A DNA stretch of 64,000 bases from Pieris napi (lineage: Eukaryota > Arthropoda > Insecta > Lepidoptera > Pieridae): contig NC_062236.1 in NCBI RefSeq assembly GCF_905475465.1, positions 3,420,001-3,484,000 on the forward strand, in the 5' to 3' direction. The stretch's first letter is position 1, and every line of letters starts with the position of its first letter. This document shows, piece after piece, positions 38,801-48,576 of the stretch. The notes beneath the pieces were generated by a model. That model worked only from the letters and a program-made list of their open reading frames with translations, did not search any database and was not told where the DNA came from. Position numbers and translations under genes: made by a program.

Positions 38801-41800
38801 CTTAATGATTGTATATAATAATTATTTTGCAGACGCATATGCTTTCCTGATTGGCCGGATGGTATCACGACAAGATCCCAATTAGAATACGTGTAAGTAA
38901 TTTAAATTGTTACAAAACCCATTTAGTTAATTTGGAACACACACAAACTGTTAGTCCACACTAACAAAATAACTAAAGATTATTTTTGTTCTATGACATT
39001 TCATAATATAAATCTATTGTTACGTAAATAATCATTGTATTTATTAACTGCTGAAATAAATCGGACTATTTTTAATGCTTGGAAACAACGAGGACGAACA
39101 GAGTGTGTGACAGAGAGGGCCTCAAAGAGCGAGAGAGCTATATACACACTATACAGTATACAGTTAACATTGACACTGCTATTCTATTAAGGCGGAAATT
39201 TAATTACTTATAACTGTAACATATGGACCATTCAAAATGACTCAAACCATCGCTGAAATCTAGAATTATATTTTATTATTTTGTGGGGCATTTTAACTTC
39301 AAAAACACAAACGACTATACACGTGAAATTATTAAAAAAATAGCATAGTAGGTTCTTCATAACTTGTATATTAATAAACTACTTTACAGTTTCAACATTG
39401 AAATAAGATATCTATGAGTAATAACACAATCAAACAGGTCAATTCAATACAAATAATTACTATGTGTACTTAACAATTGTAAATGCATGTTGTAGATTTT
39501 TAAGGAATGAATCATTAAAACGCATACTGTTAAAGTATTGTTCTTGTTCAGTTAAAACTTTTACATAAACTTACTAAACTTATCGTATGGTATGTGTGGA
39601 AATTTGTAACGGTCTTTACAATGAAACTTTTGCCACGGGGAGTACGTGTAAAAGATACTTTAACGTAAAGAAATTTAAATATTTTATTGTACACACGCGA
39701 GTATTACACATTTAAAAGAAAATACGATTCACTTTAAAAAAGATAAATATACAGTAAAGAGTAGTAGATAAGAACATTTAGTACCACAAATTATTATAAC
39801 GAAGTATTAATTTCTACTATCGATCGACATCGCTTCGATGATTTTTTTTTACGGCAAACGGGCAGAAGGCTAACCCGATATTCAATGATGCCCGGATCTT
39901 TGATGTTTTCTCTGGGTCTAATTTAACATACTCGTTACATGGCACATGCAAGGGCAACATATTTTATCTTTATATATAAGAATAAATCTTCAATGTGTAA
40001 TTCGGAATTTTTTAGTGTGTGTTCGAGAATGGTTTGTATTTAATGTGTGTACAAGACATCGTTTGTCGGGTCCGCGTAGGTACACTATATAAAAACTTAA
40101 CAGTTACAGACACATCATCTTTCTATCGCATTTCGAAAGATACTAAATACACTTACATACTTCATTATTAATTATAACATACTTTGCTGTTTGATATGAT
40201 GTAAAGGTAGGTTTAGTGAAGGCATAAAATATTCGATTATTCTTATCAACCTGTCGGCCTATCTCAGGGCAATCGCGATATCATGTTACCCATACAAAAT
40301 GAAAATTTGATCAACGAATGTATAATAAAATGTAACGATAGCGGGTTTTATTTAATTGTGGTTGGTCTAAAGGCAAGATTTAGCACCAGTCTGTAAAGTG
40401 TAAATGAACTAATGGAATGGACTTTTGACCAATCACAATGAAACGCGTCGTTATATATTTTATTTAACGTAACGAGGCAAACTGATAAGAGGACACTCAC
40501 ATTGCCAGAGGGCTCGCAAGTACGTTGCCAGCCTTTTAAGAATTGGTACGCTCTTTTCTTGACCTCTTCTTGGACCCTAAGACGAATTGGTTACCCACAT
40601 AGTGTTGGTGCGCGGCAAAAACTGCCGTAAAAATGCTCAGTTGTGGAATGACGGACGTCGAGGTGATACGAATGGAATTTCGTATTCACACCCCTATTAT
40701 AATTTTTCAGGTATAACGTAATGTTTATGTTGTTGACATACTTTCTACCAATAATGTCAATGAGTTACACCTACTCCAAAGTCGGAGTCGAGTTGTGGGG
40801 CTCCAAATCCATTGGTGAATGTACCCAGCGGCAATTGGACAATGTTAAAAGCAAACGAAGGGTAATTAGAAGTTTTAAATCATAATTTGACTTGAAAGAA
40901 AATCGCTGATCTTAATAATTTTGGGCATAATTACACAAAGGGTCTTGAGGACTCCCCATGGAATCTTTTGTATAAGTATAAAGTAGGATTTTAAATGGTG
41001 GTACCTGATTTTATCTTTAACCAAAATTTGACAGTTAAATTTCTTAAACTATTGTATTCTTTAGAAGACAAAAAATTCATAGAAATTATACATTTTATTT
41101 TTAACAATGTTGTGTAGCACTTTAATGTTCTGCGGGAATTAAATCGGGTTGGAAAGCCTAGAACTTACTGATAAAAACCTGTTAGGGCCATTTTTATTAA
41201 TATTTTAACGAATGAACCTTGAACAACTAATGACTAATTAGTACCCCAACTAGTCTTTTCTCTTACTAAATGCAGGCGCAAAAAATTGTTTAGGTTAATT
41301 TTAAATTTGTTGGCAATTACCCAAACATTTTACGTCATTTAATTTAGTTAAATTATTAGTCTTTTCGCCTTTTAAACTTAACTAATTGCATGCATTCTTC
41401 CATAGATTCTGTCATCTTAAAAAGTGTCTACTAATGAAATAACTATATTAATATTTAGATATCCATGCACAAACAACTTTTTCTAGAGTTATTGTGTTTG
41501 TTATACCCAAAAAATATATTAATAAACGATATTCTTCTGTTTATTCGGCATTCCTACTTTCAGAGAGATTTAGGTTTGAAAATTTAAAACGCATTAGGAA
41601 TTTTATAGTCAGAAGTACCAATATGTTGTTGCATTTGTAATGATAATGTTAGCTAAAATATTGGTTAGCATTGATTACTATTAATATTTCGTTTAAAAGT
41701 AGATTTCATATGATTCCTACAAAAAACCCTTCAATTATAATTCCTTGCAGGTGGTGAAAATGATGATAGTTGTCGTTGTGATATTCGCCGTATGTTGGCT

Positions 41801-43681
41801 GCCGTTCCACGTTTATTTTATCGTGACGTCATATTACCCAGACGTGGTCAACTACGAGTACATACAGGAAATATATCTCGGGATCTATTGGCTTGCGATG
41901 AGCAATTCCATGTATAACCCTATTATTTACTGTTGGATGAATTCCAAGTAAGTTTTATGTTTGTATATAGATATAAATAGAGCAGAGCACAGAGCAGTGT
42001 TGGCCTAGTGGCTTCAGTGTGCGACTCTCATACTGAGGTCGTACGTTCGATCCCCGGCTGTGCAACAATGGAATTTCTTTCTATGTACGCATTTAACATT
42101 TGCTCGAACGGTGAAGATAAACATCGTGAGGAAACCGACATGTCTTTGACCTAAGAGGTTGTAGCGCCACTGATTTGTTTATTTTATAGATATAAACAGC
42201 GTTTTCTTGGATTATTTAAATTATTTGGTTTTACATAGATTTCGTCGTGGCTTCAAACAATTCTTCTGGTGTTGTGGTGCGTTGGGTAATGGTGGATTCA
42301 ACCGGCACAGAGGCTTCGGCCCAGATCTACCCGATATGTCCATGAGATCTGTGTCTCCAAGCCGTAAAAATGGTACAAGTAAGTTTAGTATACTAAATGT
42401 ATAGTTTTTTTCTACATAACTTACGTATATACTGTGCTAGCACTGTTTCGTCTCTCAATGCTTTTTATTAACTAATTATACATGTACTGTTGTTTTTAAT
42501 TTCATAATGTTAATACGCGTACTGTTGGTCTTACACGACTTTTGTTTGATTAAATGTAACTCTAAGACCTAAGAGACTAAAAAATGTCATGAATAAAGAA
42601 GAAAGTAAAGCTTTTAATTAAATACTACAAAATGTTAAGGAGATAGGCAGGGCTTTAACTCTTCTTTACTCTTTTTCAACTGTCTTCCGATTTCGTCTGT
42701 CACAGACGAAATTCAAGGTAACCCTCAGTAGGTAGATAAATAGATTATTCAGCCTTCTTAGAAACAGTATTATTATTCTACTAATAACTCAATAAAACCA
42801 GTTTTGTTCATAAAGCCCTCCTCAAAAAGCTTTTCAAAGTTTTGTCACCCATCAACCTCTATAAGTAAATAAACTTGACAACAGGCAAAAAAGCTCTTAG
42901 TAACTTTTTTCAAGAATTATTTCAATTAATCGCATTTTAATCTTGTCTGTTAAATTACATACACACTTTGAACTCAACTCTCAGAACATTCTACTTCGTA
43001 GGTATGTTCAAGACGACATTCAAAATGACAAAATCGAGAAAGTCCGGATCTCCACAATTTCTACATGTCAATAAATAGATGAGCGGTGACCAAGCCTTGG
43101 TAACTACTTTATGTTTGTGATAACCATCTACCATTGAATGGCTTAGTAGTTAGATTCTGGCATTGGTCATTGGCCATCCTGCTTATCGTGCTTTTTATTG
43201 CTCAAATACTCATCAGCATTGCTGTTTCTCACGTCACCGATTCCAAGAACGGTATTATCCACAAATTAAGGTCAATGACCTTAATTAAGGGATAAGTTCG
43301 TATCATGTATATGGGCTTCAAGACTTAGTTTCAATTTATTTCTTCTTTAGTTACTATTATGACTATCGCAATAATAAATAAATAAGAAACAAATCGCGAC
43401 ATTCTACTTCTCTTGTGTTTGATCCTATAACATCAAGGATCTTACATATTTTATATGTTTTATTTATTATTGGTTTAGATGTTTTATGTTGATCCCAACA
43501 TCCCCAGTTTTTATAATGACATTAAATATCAAACTTATATTTAACTCATTAAATTGTGTCAATCGATACTTGTGTATTGTTTAACGCAGGTAAAAGTTAA
43601 CCTTCCATGATATTAATTACAGGCACGATGCGAATCTCGCTTCACAGCACATATAACAATACAATGATGAGCAGCATTTGA
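23717..43681 (+). CDS. TkR86C: Tachykinin/natalisin-type neuropeptide GPCR, nine coding exons, 405 aa
   Basis: Class A GPCR expected in the plasma membrane of neurons or target tissue, probably coupling a tachykinin-family peptide (natalisin) to G proteins. Exons 23717-23842, 24694-24847, 30895-31069, 36769-36924, 38833-38892, 40711-40861, 41751-41947, 42239-42378 and 43623-43681 join in frame (1218 nt with stop). Visible: three N-glycosylation sequons in the N-terminus (NWS, NNT, NIT), TM1 about residues 55-79 with GN, NLSIAD in TM2 (95-100), C127 and C207 for the conserved disulfide, DRY at 151-153, CWLP in TM6 (289-292), NPIIY in TM7 (330-334), and CC at 351-352 as possible palmitoylation sites. 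The loop-3 segment ELWGSKSIGEC and the TM6-TM7 region match Drosophila TkR86C (NKD) as I remember it better than TkR99D. At 405 aa it is shorter than the fly protein, mainly in the C-tail. Family assignment is strong; the ligand is inferred. No 5' UTR exon or promoter was identified. Confidence 0.93.
24694..24847 (+). CDS. TkR86C: TkR86C coding exon 2 (TM1 and first intracellular loop, residues 43-93)
   Basis: A strong acceptor (T-rich tract then CAG) precedes the exon, and it ends G before GTAAGG (phase 1). It encodes the LPWW entry to TM1, the TM1 GN motif (71-72) and the loop MRSVTNYFL typical of tachykinin receptors. Confidence 0.93.
25195..25445 (+). repeat. Interspersed repeat family G in TkR86C intron 2
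   Basis: The fuller copy, from GGCAAATGGGCAGCAGGC through ATCGCCCATGGACACTC, TTCGGAAATACTTC and GGTGCGCGGCAGAAAC to GTTGTGGAACGGCG. It starts about 350 bp after exon 2. Confidence 0.75.
26320..26960 (-). repeat. Two LINE 3' UTR pieces with TTTA tail
   Basis: 26325-26400 and 26826-26960 both contain GGCGGCCTTATCGCT and AGCGATCTCTTCCAG in reverse orientation. The second has an AAATAAATAAATAAATAAA-type tail (TTTA repeats on + at 26831-26851). A forward piece with GAGCGATAAGGCCG lies at 18140-18250. Confidence 0.62.
27760..28604. mobile_element. TIR element inserted in the left arm of the nested palindrome
   Basis: TTGGAGTTTACTCCTTA at 27786 is inverted as TAAGGAGTAAACTCCAA ending 28602. The segment is absent from the right arm of the host palindrome, so it inserted later. 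No transposase frame recognised. Confidence 0.65.
28738..28815 (+). repeat. 18-bp tandem array (about 4 units)
   Basis: The unit AACGCCTCAGAGCGAGGT is repeated with single-base changes (GCGAGG, GCAAGG, GCAAGG, GCTAGG). The matching position of the opposite arm (29195-29232) has only two shortened, diverged units, so the array expanded on one side only. Confidence 0.85.
29748..30010 (+). repeat. Three degenerate tandem units of about 100 bp
   Basis: GTTTGACAGCTCTTGAAAC recurs at 29748, 29854 and 29941 (last as GTTAGCTCTTGAAAC), each followed by GGGTCTAAGTC[GC]C[CT]TTGG. Units 1 and 3 share AATTGACGTTC. In TkR86C intron 2. Confidence 0.75.
30487..30625 (+). mobile_element. tRNA-derived SINE, family B, head only (TkR86C intron 2)
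   Basis: GGGCCTAGTGGCTTCAGC and GGTCGTAGGTTCGATCCCTGG form A and B boxes, as in the copies at 35154 and 41990. The body is truncated or diverged. It ends about 270 bp before exon 3. Confidence 0.8.
30895..31069 (+). CDS. TkR86C: TkR86C coding exon 3 (TM2 to TM3, residues 94-152)
   Basis: Acceptor TTTCAG, donor GTAAGA. It encodes NLSIAD of TM2, the DWPFG motif of extracellular loop 1, C127 for the disulfide and the ID of the DRY motif; the R codon is split across the following intron. The preceding intron is about 6 kb. Confidence 0.95.
31793..32476. mobile_element. TIR element with TA flanks in TkR86C intron 3
   Basis: Ends GGTCGGTTATCGAAAGCTGG and, inverted, GGTATGTTATCTAAAGCTGG match over about 45 bp with some changes and are flanked by TA, suggesting Tc1/mariner-type insertion. 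Inside, 31971 onward (TACGAGGGTGGATCC) looks like the end of another DNA element. No transposase frame seen. Confidence 0.6.
33234..33692. mobile_element. TIR element (459 bp) in TkR86C intron 3
   Basis: Perfect 18-bp inverted ends GTCAGGTGGGGTAAATGC. The interior is AT-rich and non-coding. A second GGGTAAATG-like stretch lies inside (33526-33550). Target duplication not clear. Confidence 0.72.
34562..34735. mobile_element. Rearranged copy of the small TTGCGATTCTG MITE
   Basis: The left TIR and adjoining 100 bp match 46179-46358, but the right TIR is missing. Instead the internal block CATTTTACGATTTGGCATT reappears inverted at about 34702-34725, forming a 28-bp-arm hairpin. Confidence 0.72.
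35154..35455 (+). mobile_element. tRNA-derived SINE, family B, full-length copy (TkR86C intron 3)
   Basis: Head AGCAGTGTTAGCCTAGTGG with B box GGTTCGATTACC, body with GAACGGTGAAGG, AACATCGTGAGG and CATGTCTTAGACC, and a terminal block GTAGCGCCACTGAT followed by a T-run. The longest copy of the family in the window. Confidence 0.85.
36769..36924 (+). CDS. TkR86C: TkR86C coding exon 4 (DRY end, TM4, residues 152-204)
   Basis: Acceptor ATTACAG, donor GTACGT. It completes DRYVAIMSPL and encodes TM4 with its conserved W177 and P186. It ends with two bases of an arginine codon completed by exon 5. Confidence 0.93.
37036..37251 (-). mobile_element. tRNA-derived SINE, family A, reverse copy in TkR86C intron 4
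   Basis: Same body and tRNA-like head as 9389-9643, about 85-90% similar by eye, including the B box (CCGGGGATCGAACCC on +). It begins just 112 bp after exon 4. Confidence 0.85.
37757..38200 (+). repeat. Interspersed repeat family K in TkR86C intron 4
   Basis: GCGTGCGTACAAAGTAG, GAAGTGAAACTTCTTTGGC, then ACGCTGCACATCTTCGTGAC as in 10688-11105. It ends within CGTTTCATCCGTTCAG. Confidence 0.72.
38833..38892 (+). CDS. TkR86C: TkR86C coding exon 5, 60-nt mini-exon (extracellular loop 2)
   Basis: Acceptor TTTTGCAG, donor GTAAGT. It encodes the loop ICFPDWPDG followed by RSQLEY. C207 in this mini-exon is the partner of C127, so skipping it would delete the disulfide cysteine while keeping frame (60 nt). 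Confidence 0.9.
40450..40680 (+). repeat. Interspersed repeat family G next to TkR86C exon 6
   Basis: Contains GCCAGAGGGCTCGCAAGTAC, AAGAATTGGTACGC and GGTGCGCGGCAAAAAC. It ends 30 bp upstream of the exon 6 acceptor, so part of the splice-site region may be repeat-derived. Confidence 0.75.
40711..40861 (+). CDS. TkR86C: TkR86C coding exon 6 (TM5 and loop 3, residues 224-274)
   Basis: Acceptor TTTTTCAG, donor GTAATT. It encodes TM5 with LTYFLPI and the loop-3 block ELWGSKSIGEC ending NVKSKRR, which is diagnostic for the TkR86C type. An interspersed repeat ends only about 30 bp before the acceptor. Confidence 0.95.
41751..41947 (+). CDS. TkR86C: TkR86C coding exon 7 (TM6 and TM7, residues 275-340)
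   Basis: Acceptor CTTGCAG, donor GTAAGT. It encodes VVKMMIVVV, CWLPFH of TM6, then WLAMSNSMYNPIIYCW of TM7, the most conserved part of the receptor. Confidence 0.96.
41988..42186 (+). mobile_element. tRNA-derived SINE, family B, filling TkR86C intron 7
   Basis: Same head and the same end GTAGCGCCACTGATTTG as 35154-35455, with an internal deletion. It occupies about two thirds of the 291-bp intron 41948-42238 and stops about 50 bp before the exon 8 acceptor. Confidence 0.87.
42239..42378 (+). CDS. TkR86C: TkR86C coding exon 8 (helix 8 and C-tail, residues 340-387)
   Basis: Acceptor TTACATAG, donor GTAAGT. It encodes FRRGFKQFF and the CC pair of helix 8, then a Gly/Ser/Arg-rich tail with RSVSPSRKN, a plausible phosphorylation site cluster. 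Confidence 0.9.
42379..43622 (+). other. TkR86C intron 8
   Basis: GTAAGT donor and CAG acceptor; no repeat or exon recognised inside. Confidence 0.6.
43623..43681 (+). CDS. TkR86C: TkR86C terminal coding exon 9 (C-terminus, residues 387-405)
   Basis: Acceptor TTAATTACAG. The exon keeps frame from exon 8 and encodes a 19-residue tail ending NNTMMSSI then TGA. The tail has no strong family signature, so this exon rests on splice phase, an in-frame stop and the nearby poly(A) signal. Confidence 0.75.
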
Positions 43682-43880
43682 CATCGGCGCGGCACGACCG
43701 CGCGGCGCGGTGACTTCTCTGTAAATGACCCGCAAACCGGAAACGGTGACGAACGGACATGGATTTGACGAGCATACCGCCCTCGACATACTCCTACGCC
43801 TCAAGAACTCTATGGTTGAGTATATTCTGTATAAATGATTCTATGTAATTAGGAAATAAACATTTATGATGTGTAGAATG
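43682..43880 (+). terminator. TkR86C 3' UTR with poly(A) signal
   Basis: A short 3' UTR follows the stop. A canonical AATAAA lies at 43855-43860, about 175 nt downstream of the stop; cleavage is expected shortly after. The first part of the UTR is notably GC-rich (about 43680-43800) compared with its surroundings. Confidence 0.65.
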
Positions 43881-45125
43881 TAAATATTATTTATGTAACT
43901 TTAAAATTTTAATGTTGAGATATCTTACTATTCAATGTAAATTTTAAAATTGTGGACACAAGCTAACAAGCACTAATACACTGGTACATTTGTGTAACGA
44001 ATGTTTCATATGCGTGAGTCATCTGACTATTACTATATTATAAAGTACGTAATAAACGGTTGACAAGACCTTCCGTCACTGAACAATCTTAAAAAAAATT
44101 GTCTATATTAAAAGTCTGTAGACTACGGTAAAGCACTCCTCGAAACGTTTAGTTATGAATGTAATAAATTATCATTTATGTTCGTCAAATACATTTTATA
44201 CTACAATTCTCGAGACAATGGCTTTATATAACTTTTATAAGAACTTCAATGTTGTTTGGATGTATTTATAGTATAGTCAAATTGTGTTTACCCTGATAAA
44301 AGAGACGAAACATTTCTTTTGTTAAAGTTGTGCTTAAATTAATTCATATACAGTTATAAACAGTCGTGCTAGAAGTGGTCATAAATAATAAACTGATAGT
44401 TTTTATAAGTAATAATTATTTTAGTTAATGGAGTGTTAGTCACAATTTCCAAATAGAAGTTTTAATAAAAGGTTATAAGTAAAATTGACGTCCCAAATCC
44501 CTGCATAATGAGAAAACTCGAGCGACTTACAACTTGAAAATTATTTATATCATACTCGAGAATTTAGGGGCAATAAAATTTTCATGAGATCCGTATTATT
44601 AAAAATTTCATCTAATAAAAATAGCAATATAACTCGCCCATACTTTATTAGTTTTAATAGATTTCACCGGAATGCCATAATAAAATATTGACTATTTCCG
44701 TTATACGGAATAAATCAATAAAAAAATTACTATATATTGCTTTATAGTATACCAGCGATTTAGAAATATCATCTATAATGCCCACTGATCACTCTACCAA
44801 CTTCGATTTGCATTTCAAAGACGTCCTAAGCAAAGACAGTTGAAATTAAATTGTATTTACCATCTCAAGGGTATCTTTGTCTTTAAATGAAGTATGGATT
44901 TGTTATGAAGAACGATTCTTGTATATAAAAAAAAATGTATTCCTTTAATTTAACTCGTAAGAACCTATATAGGATATTTATTGTTAACTTAAACTGTATA
45001 ATTAATGTACATATAAATGTATTTAGGTAGAATTTAATAAGGTTATTGCGAGACTGTTGTGTTTCTAATTAGTTTTATTCCAATGCAATTTAATATGCAA
45101 ACACCAAACATAAATTACCAAAAGT
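43881..45125. other. Intergenic AT-rich DNA downstream of TkR86C
   Basis: Nothing recognised. Confidence 0.45.
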
Positions 45126-45385
45126 TTTTTTTTTTTAATATGGCTCTGGCACGGTTTGTGCATTAGCCAGCGTCAAGTATAAGATTTTTATAATTCGTGC
45201 TTTTGCCTTAGAAATTCGACCATGTCCTCCATGTACGGTTTAGGCACTCGCCCGGTACCGCACAACTCTCCCAAAGGCCGAGAACAAATTTAAATTAAAT
45301 TAAAACTTGCCCTCGAACCGGGAATCGAACCCGGTACCCCTCACCTAGCTGCCACTTAATAAGACCGCTAGGCTATGAGGCCCCC
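45126..45385 (-). mobile_element. tRNA-derived SINE, family C
   Basis: On the minus strand GGGGCCTCATAGCCTAGCGG followed by ACCGGGTTCGATTCCCGG gives A and B boxes, then a 170-bp body ending near ACCGTGCCAGAGCCATATT. No second copy is in the window. Confidence 0.78.
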
Positions 45386-46178
45386 TTACCAAAAGTTTAA
45401 TGTGTGAGAATGTAAAACAAAACACGAACGCTGACACGATATGTTTGATTGGTCAAACGCAACAACGGATCGTGTCGCGTGTCTGTGATTGGACCAGGAG
45501 CTCTGTAACTAGCTATCCCGAATTCCATATTGTAAATTTGTACCGAATTTCGATATATCTCTTTTAATAATTTAGTGTTGAGATTCCAAACACGTTCTTG
45601 TCTTTGCAATCGCAACTGTTATTTGTAAAATGATTTATTTATGTATGTGATAAATGTTAAGAAATAAATGGATTACATTTTGAAATGTATTTTTTCTTGG
45701 AGACAAAACTGTAATAGTTTGAGTTTAACTGCATTTTTAGATTTAAAATTAATCAATGAAACAGACATAGATGGGATGGACGAAAGAATATAATACAAAA
45801 ACTTTGGAATAATCCTAAAACTAATATTATACATATATTATATTATTATTAAACTAATATTATTACTGTTTTGGTACTAATCATTTTTCTTCCTTGATGT
45901 AATGCCAAACTTTGCTATTATGCAAATAAATAAAACCCTCTTAATTATTGCCAACAAATCACTTAAAATTGTCGTAAGGGCATTGGCTTTTCCCGGTCTC
46001 TAGAGAGGAAGTAGACTAAGGCAATCTGGTCCCTTCATTATGGGACTAAATGGGTAGAACTGAAAGCATAAACATTTCCCGTCCTTTGCGTCTATTATAT
46101 AGATAACACAAGAGCCAACGGGGTCGTTATAAGCTATTGTAAAGTGCCTCAACTATTGTTATTAAATTTTAAACAGCG

Positions 46179-46358
46179 TTGCGATTCTGTAACTCACTTT
46201 TCGTACTCACACATCGGTTATCGCATCGGCGGTCGCTCTCAAATCAGTCGTGAAGCAGTCATTTTATGATTTGGCATTCTGATAAGGTGGGAGCTTGTAG
46301 TTTATTGTTTGAGCGAAAACCGCTGTGTGAGTTCGAAAAGTGAGTTACAGAATCGCAA
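46179..46358. mobile_element. Small MITE (180 bp) with 25-bp TIRs
   Basis: TTGCGATTCTGTAACTCAC at the left is inverted as GTGAGTTACAGAATCGCAA at the right. Internal ATTTGGCATTCTGATAA block. A truncated relative is at 34562-34735 and the right end recurs within 48887-48937. Confidence 0.85.
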
Positions 46359-46941
46359 GGCAGTACCTACTGAAATAATTATATTCCAAAATAACGTCTT
46401 AGCCCAATTAAGAGCAAATCTTTACGAGCTTATAAATCTTACAATATTCTAACAAATATTTTACATTTAAGACGGCAGACGTTAAATTTGTGAAACAAAA
46501 GCAAATAATAACGTAATAACACTCAAATCTTAATTTAATTTTATAGAAGCAATTAATAGAATATAGAACAAAGCGCAATTATTACTGAGACTTGACAAAA
46601 GGTGACTATACTCGAAAATAATTATGACTTGATAGGCATCGATTTTTATTACTTTCGAACTGATATTCTTCTTTTATATGTATGTATCTTTCTAGAAAAT
46701 GTACATCATCTTAATAATTAGGCAGAAATTTGCGTGTTATAAATGAACTGAAACTTATATATAATTATGAACCTTAAAAATATTCTTAATTTACATTCAG
46801 TACTATCTCAAATCAATGGCTTAGAACCGACTTGATGAACTGGCATGTGACTCCACATTTTTTAATCGTAATGTTTTTTATTACAAGACACCATGCTCCA
46901 TATTGAAGTTGTTTTTTTGTATTGTTTTGCTCATCATAATA

Positions 46942-47300
46942 CAAAAGTCAAAAAGTCTAAATCATTTAATCATATAGGTACACAATGTACACTTATGAGC
47001 GTCAAAAAAAAAAGAAATGTATATAAAATGCTTCTAACTTTACATTTACTGCCAGTTCTCAAATCAAGGGCGTAGAACGGAAGAGAAGAACTGGCAATAA
47101 ACTCTCCGCCATTCTTTTTAATCGCCAAGTTTTTTTTGTTTTACACAACGTTTGTAAGGAGCTGCAACCATTACACCATGTTCCACGTGACAGCTTAAGT
47201 AATAAATAATAATAAAATAAATTAAAAACAAAGATTTGTCCTCTATCAGCAGGAGGCATGGTGCATTAGGAGCACGCACTTACATTCTCATGTGAACAAT
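46942..47300 (-). mobile_element. 3' end of a non-LTR retrotransposon, family L1w
   Basis: The best-preserved reverse copy, extending to TTACATTCTCATGTGAAC. It contains a small duplication near the tail. The frame 47059-47259 within it is spurious. Confidence 0.74.
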
Positions 47301-47901
47301 CGCAAATACATAGTCGAAATAACTAAGATCACCGCATACACGAATTCAAGTACGACCAGTCACCACAAGTGCATCGAGGAAACGATTGGTTATTGTACGT
47401 ATGACTGAAAATTTATAAATATATAAGTAAAACAGTTAGTAGGTGTATAAAACACAACAGCTATATAACCAGAATATTTAAACCTGATTGAACAAGGCAC
47501 ACGTGAGCTTCACAAGGTTTTTCAAGCAATAAATCAATTCCGCTGGGGAAAACTAAAACATCAAGTCAGCAATATATCTACCGGACACCAAACACGCGGC
47601 GGGCAACAGCTTGCTGCGTACAAATTAAATTCCCAATTTTTCGCTTTTATCGAAAACTCCGTCAATTCGTACCTGCCATATCAAATGTGGAAGTACAGTC
47701 TATTGCTTTTTACTGGTTCTAAAAAATAAAATTGAGCCATATTTTTATCGTTGTTTTATTCGCGAACTTTAGAAATCGTCAAAATTTAAAATTAATAAAT
47801 TAATTTATAGAACTGTTACCGGGATGCGGACTTGGTACATTTAGTTTAAAAAAAGTACGATAGGTTTCTATAAGTCAATTAAAGTAAGTAAAGTAAAGTA
47901 A

Positions 47902-48160
47902 AAAGTCATTTAATCATATAGGTAACATAATTTACACTTATGACTCGTCAGTAAAGAAATACATATTAATACGCTTCTAATTTTTCATTTACTGCCAGTT
48001 CTCAAATCAAGGGCGTAGAAGTAGAAGAACTGGCAATAAACTCTCCGCCACTCTTTTTAATCGCCATATTTTTTTACACGACGTTTGTAAGGAGCTGCAG
48101 CCATTAAACTATGTTCCACATGACATATCAAGTAATTAATAATAATAACATAAATTAAAA
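47902..48160 (-). mobile_element. 3' end of a non-LTR retrotransposon, family L1w
   Basis: A fourth copy, same orientation as and only about 600 bp from the previous one, preceded by a GTAAA-rich stretch. Confidence 0.72.
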
Positions 48161-48576
48161 AAAAAACTGCTACGGGTCCATTATATAGACTTTATTGACC
48201 CTTCTGTCACGTATAAGAAACATATAAACATCCTCAACCCTCTTATAATAAGTTATTATTCATTTCTATACAATATGACTTGGAAACTAAGAAAATACTT
48301 TAAAATTTATAGCGACATCGTGAAGTGACTACGTGTACGGCGAACTGCAATTTATCCGTCACTCCCATACACTTGGATTAGTCGTCACTCCGTTACTCGT
48401 GCCGTGCATACACATGGAATTTTATTAAAACTACTGAATTTCTAAAGGAAAATAATAATAATACTACTTAATATTTACTACATTAGAAAGGTTTCGATGA
48501 CGTTCCGAAATTATACGCTAATACGCCAATTAACGACAAAGTTTTATTGATTTGTAAGTTTTGCTGATGCGCCAAT

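Noticed and set aside
43613..43804. Minus-strand frame of 63 codons with high GC at 43613-43804.
   Set aside because: It is antisense to the last TkR86C exon and 3' UTR; its openness reflects local GC content, and no family likeness was seen.
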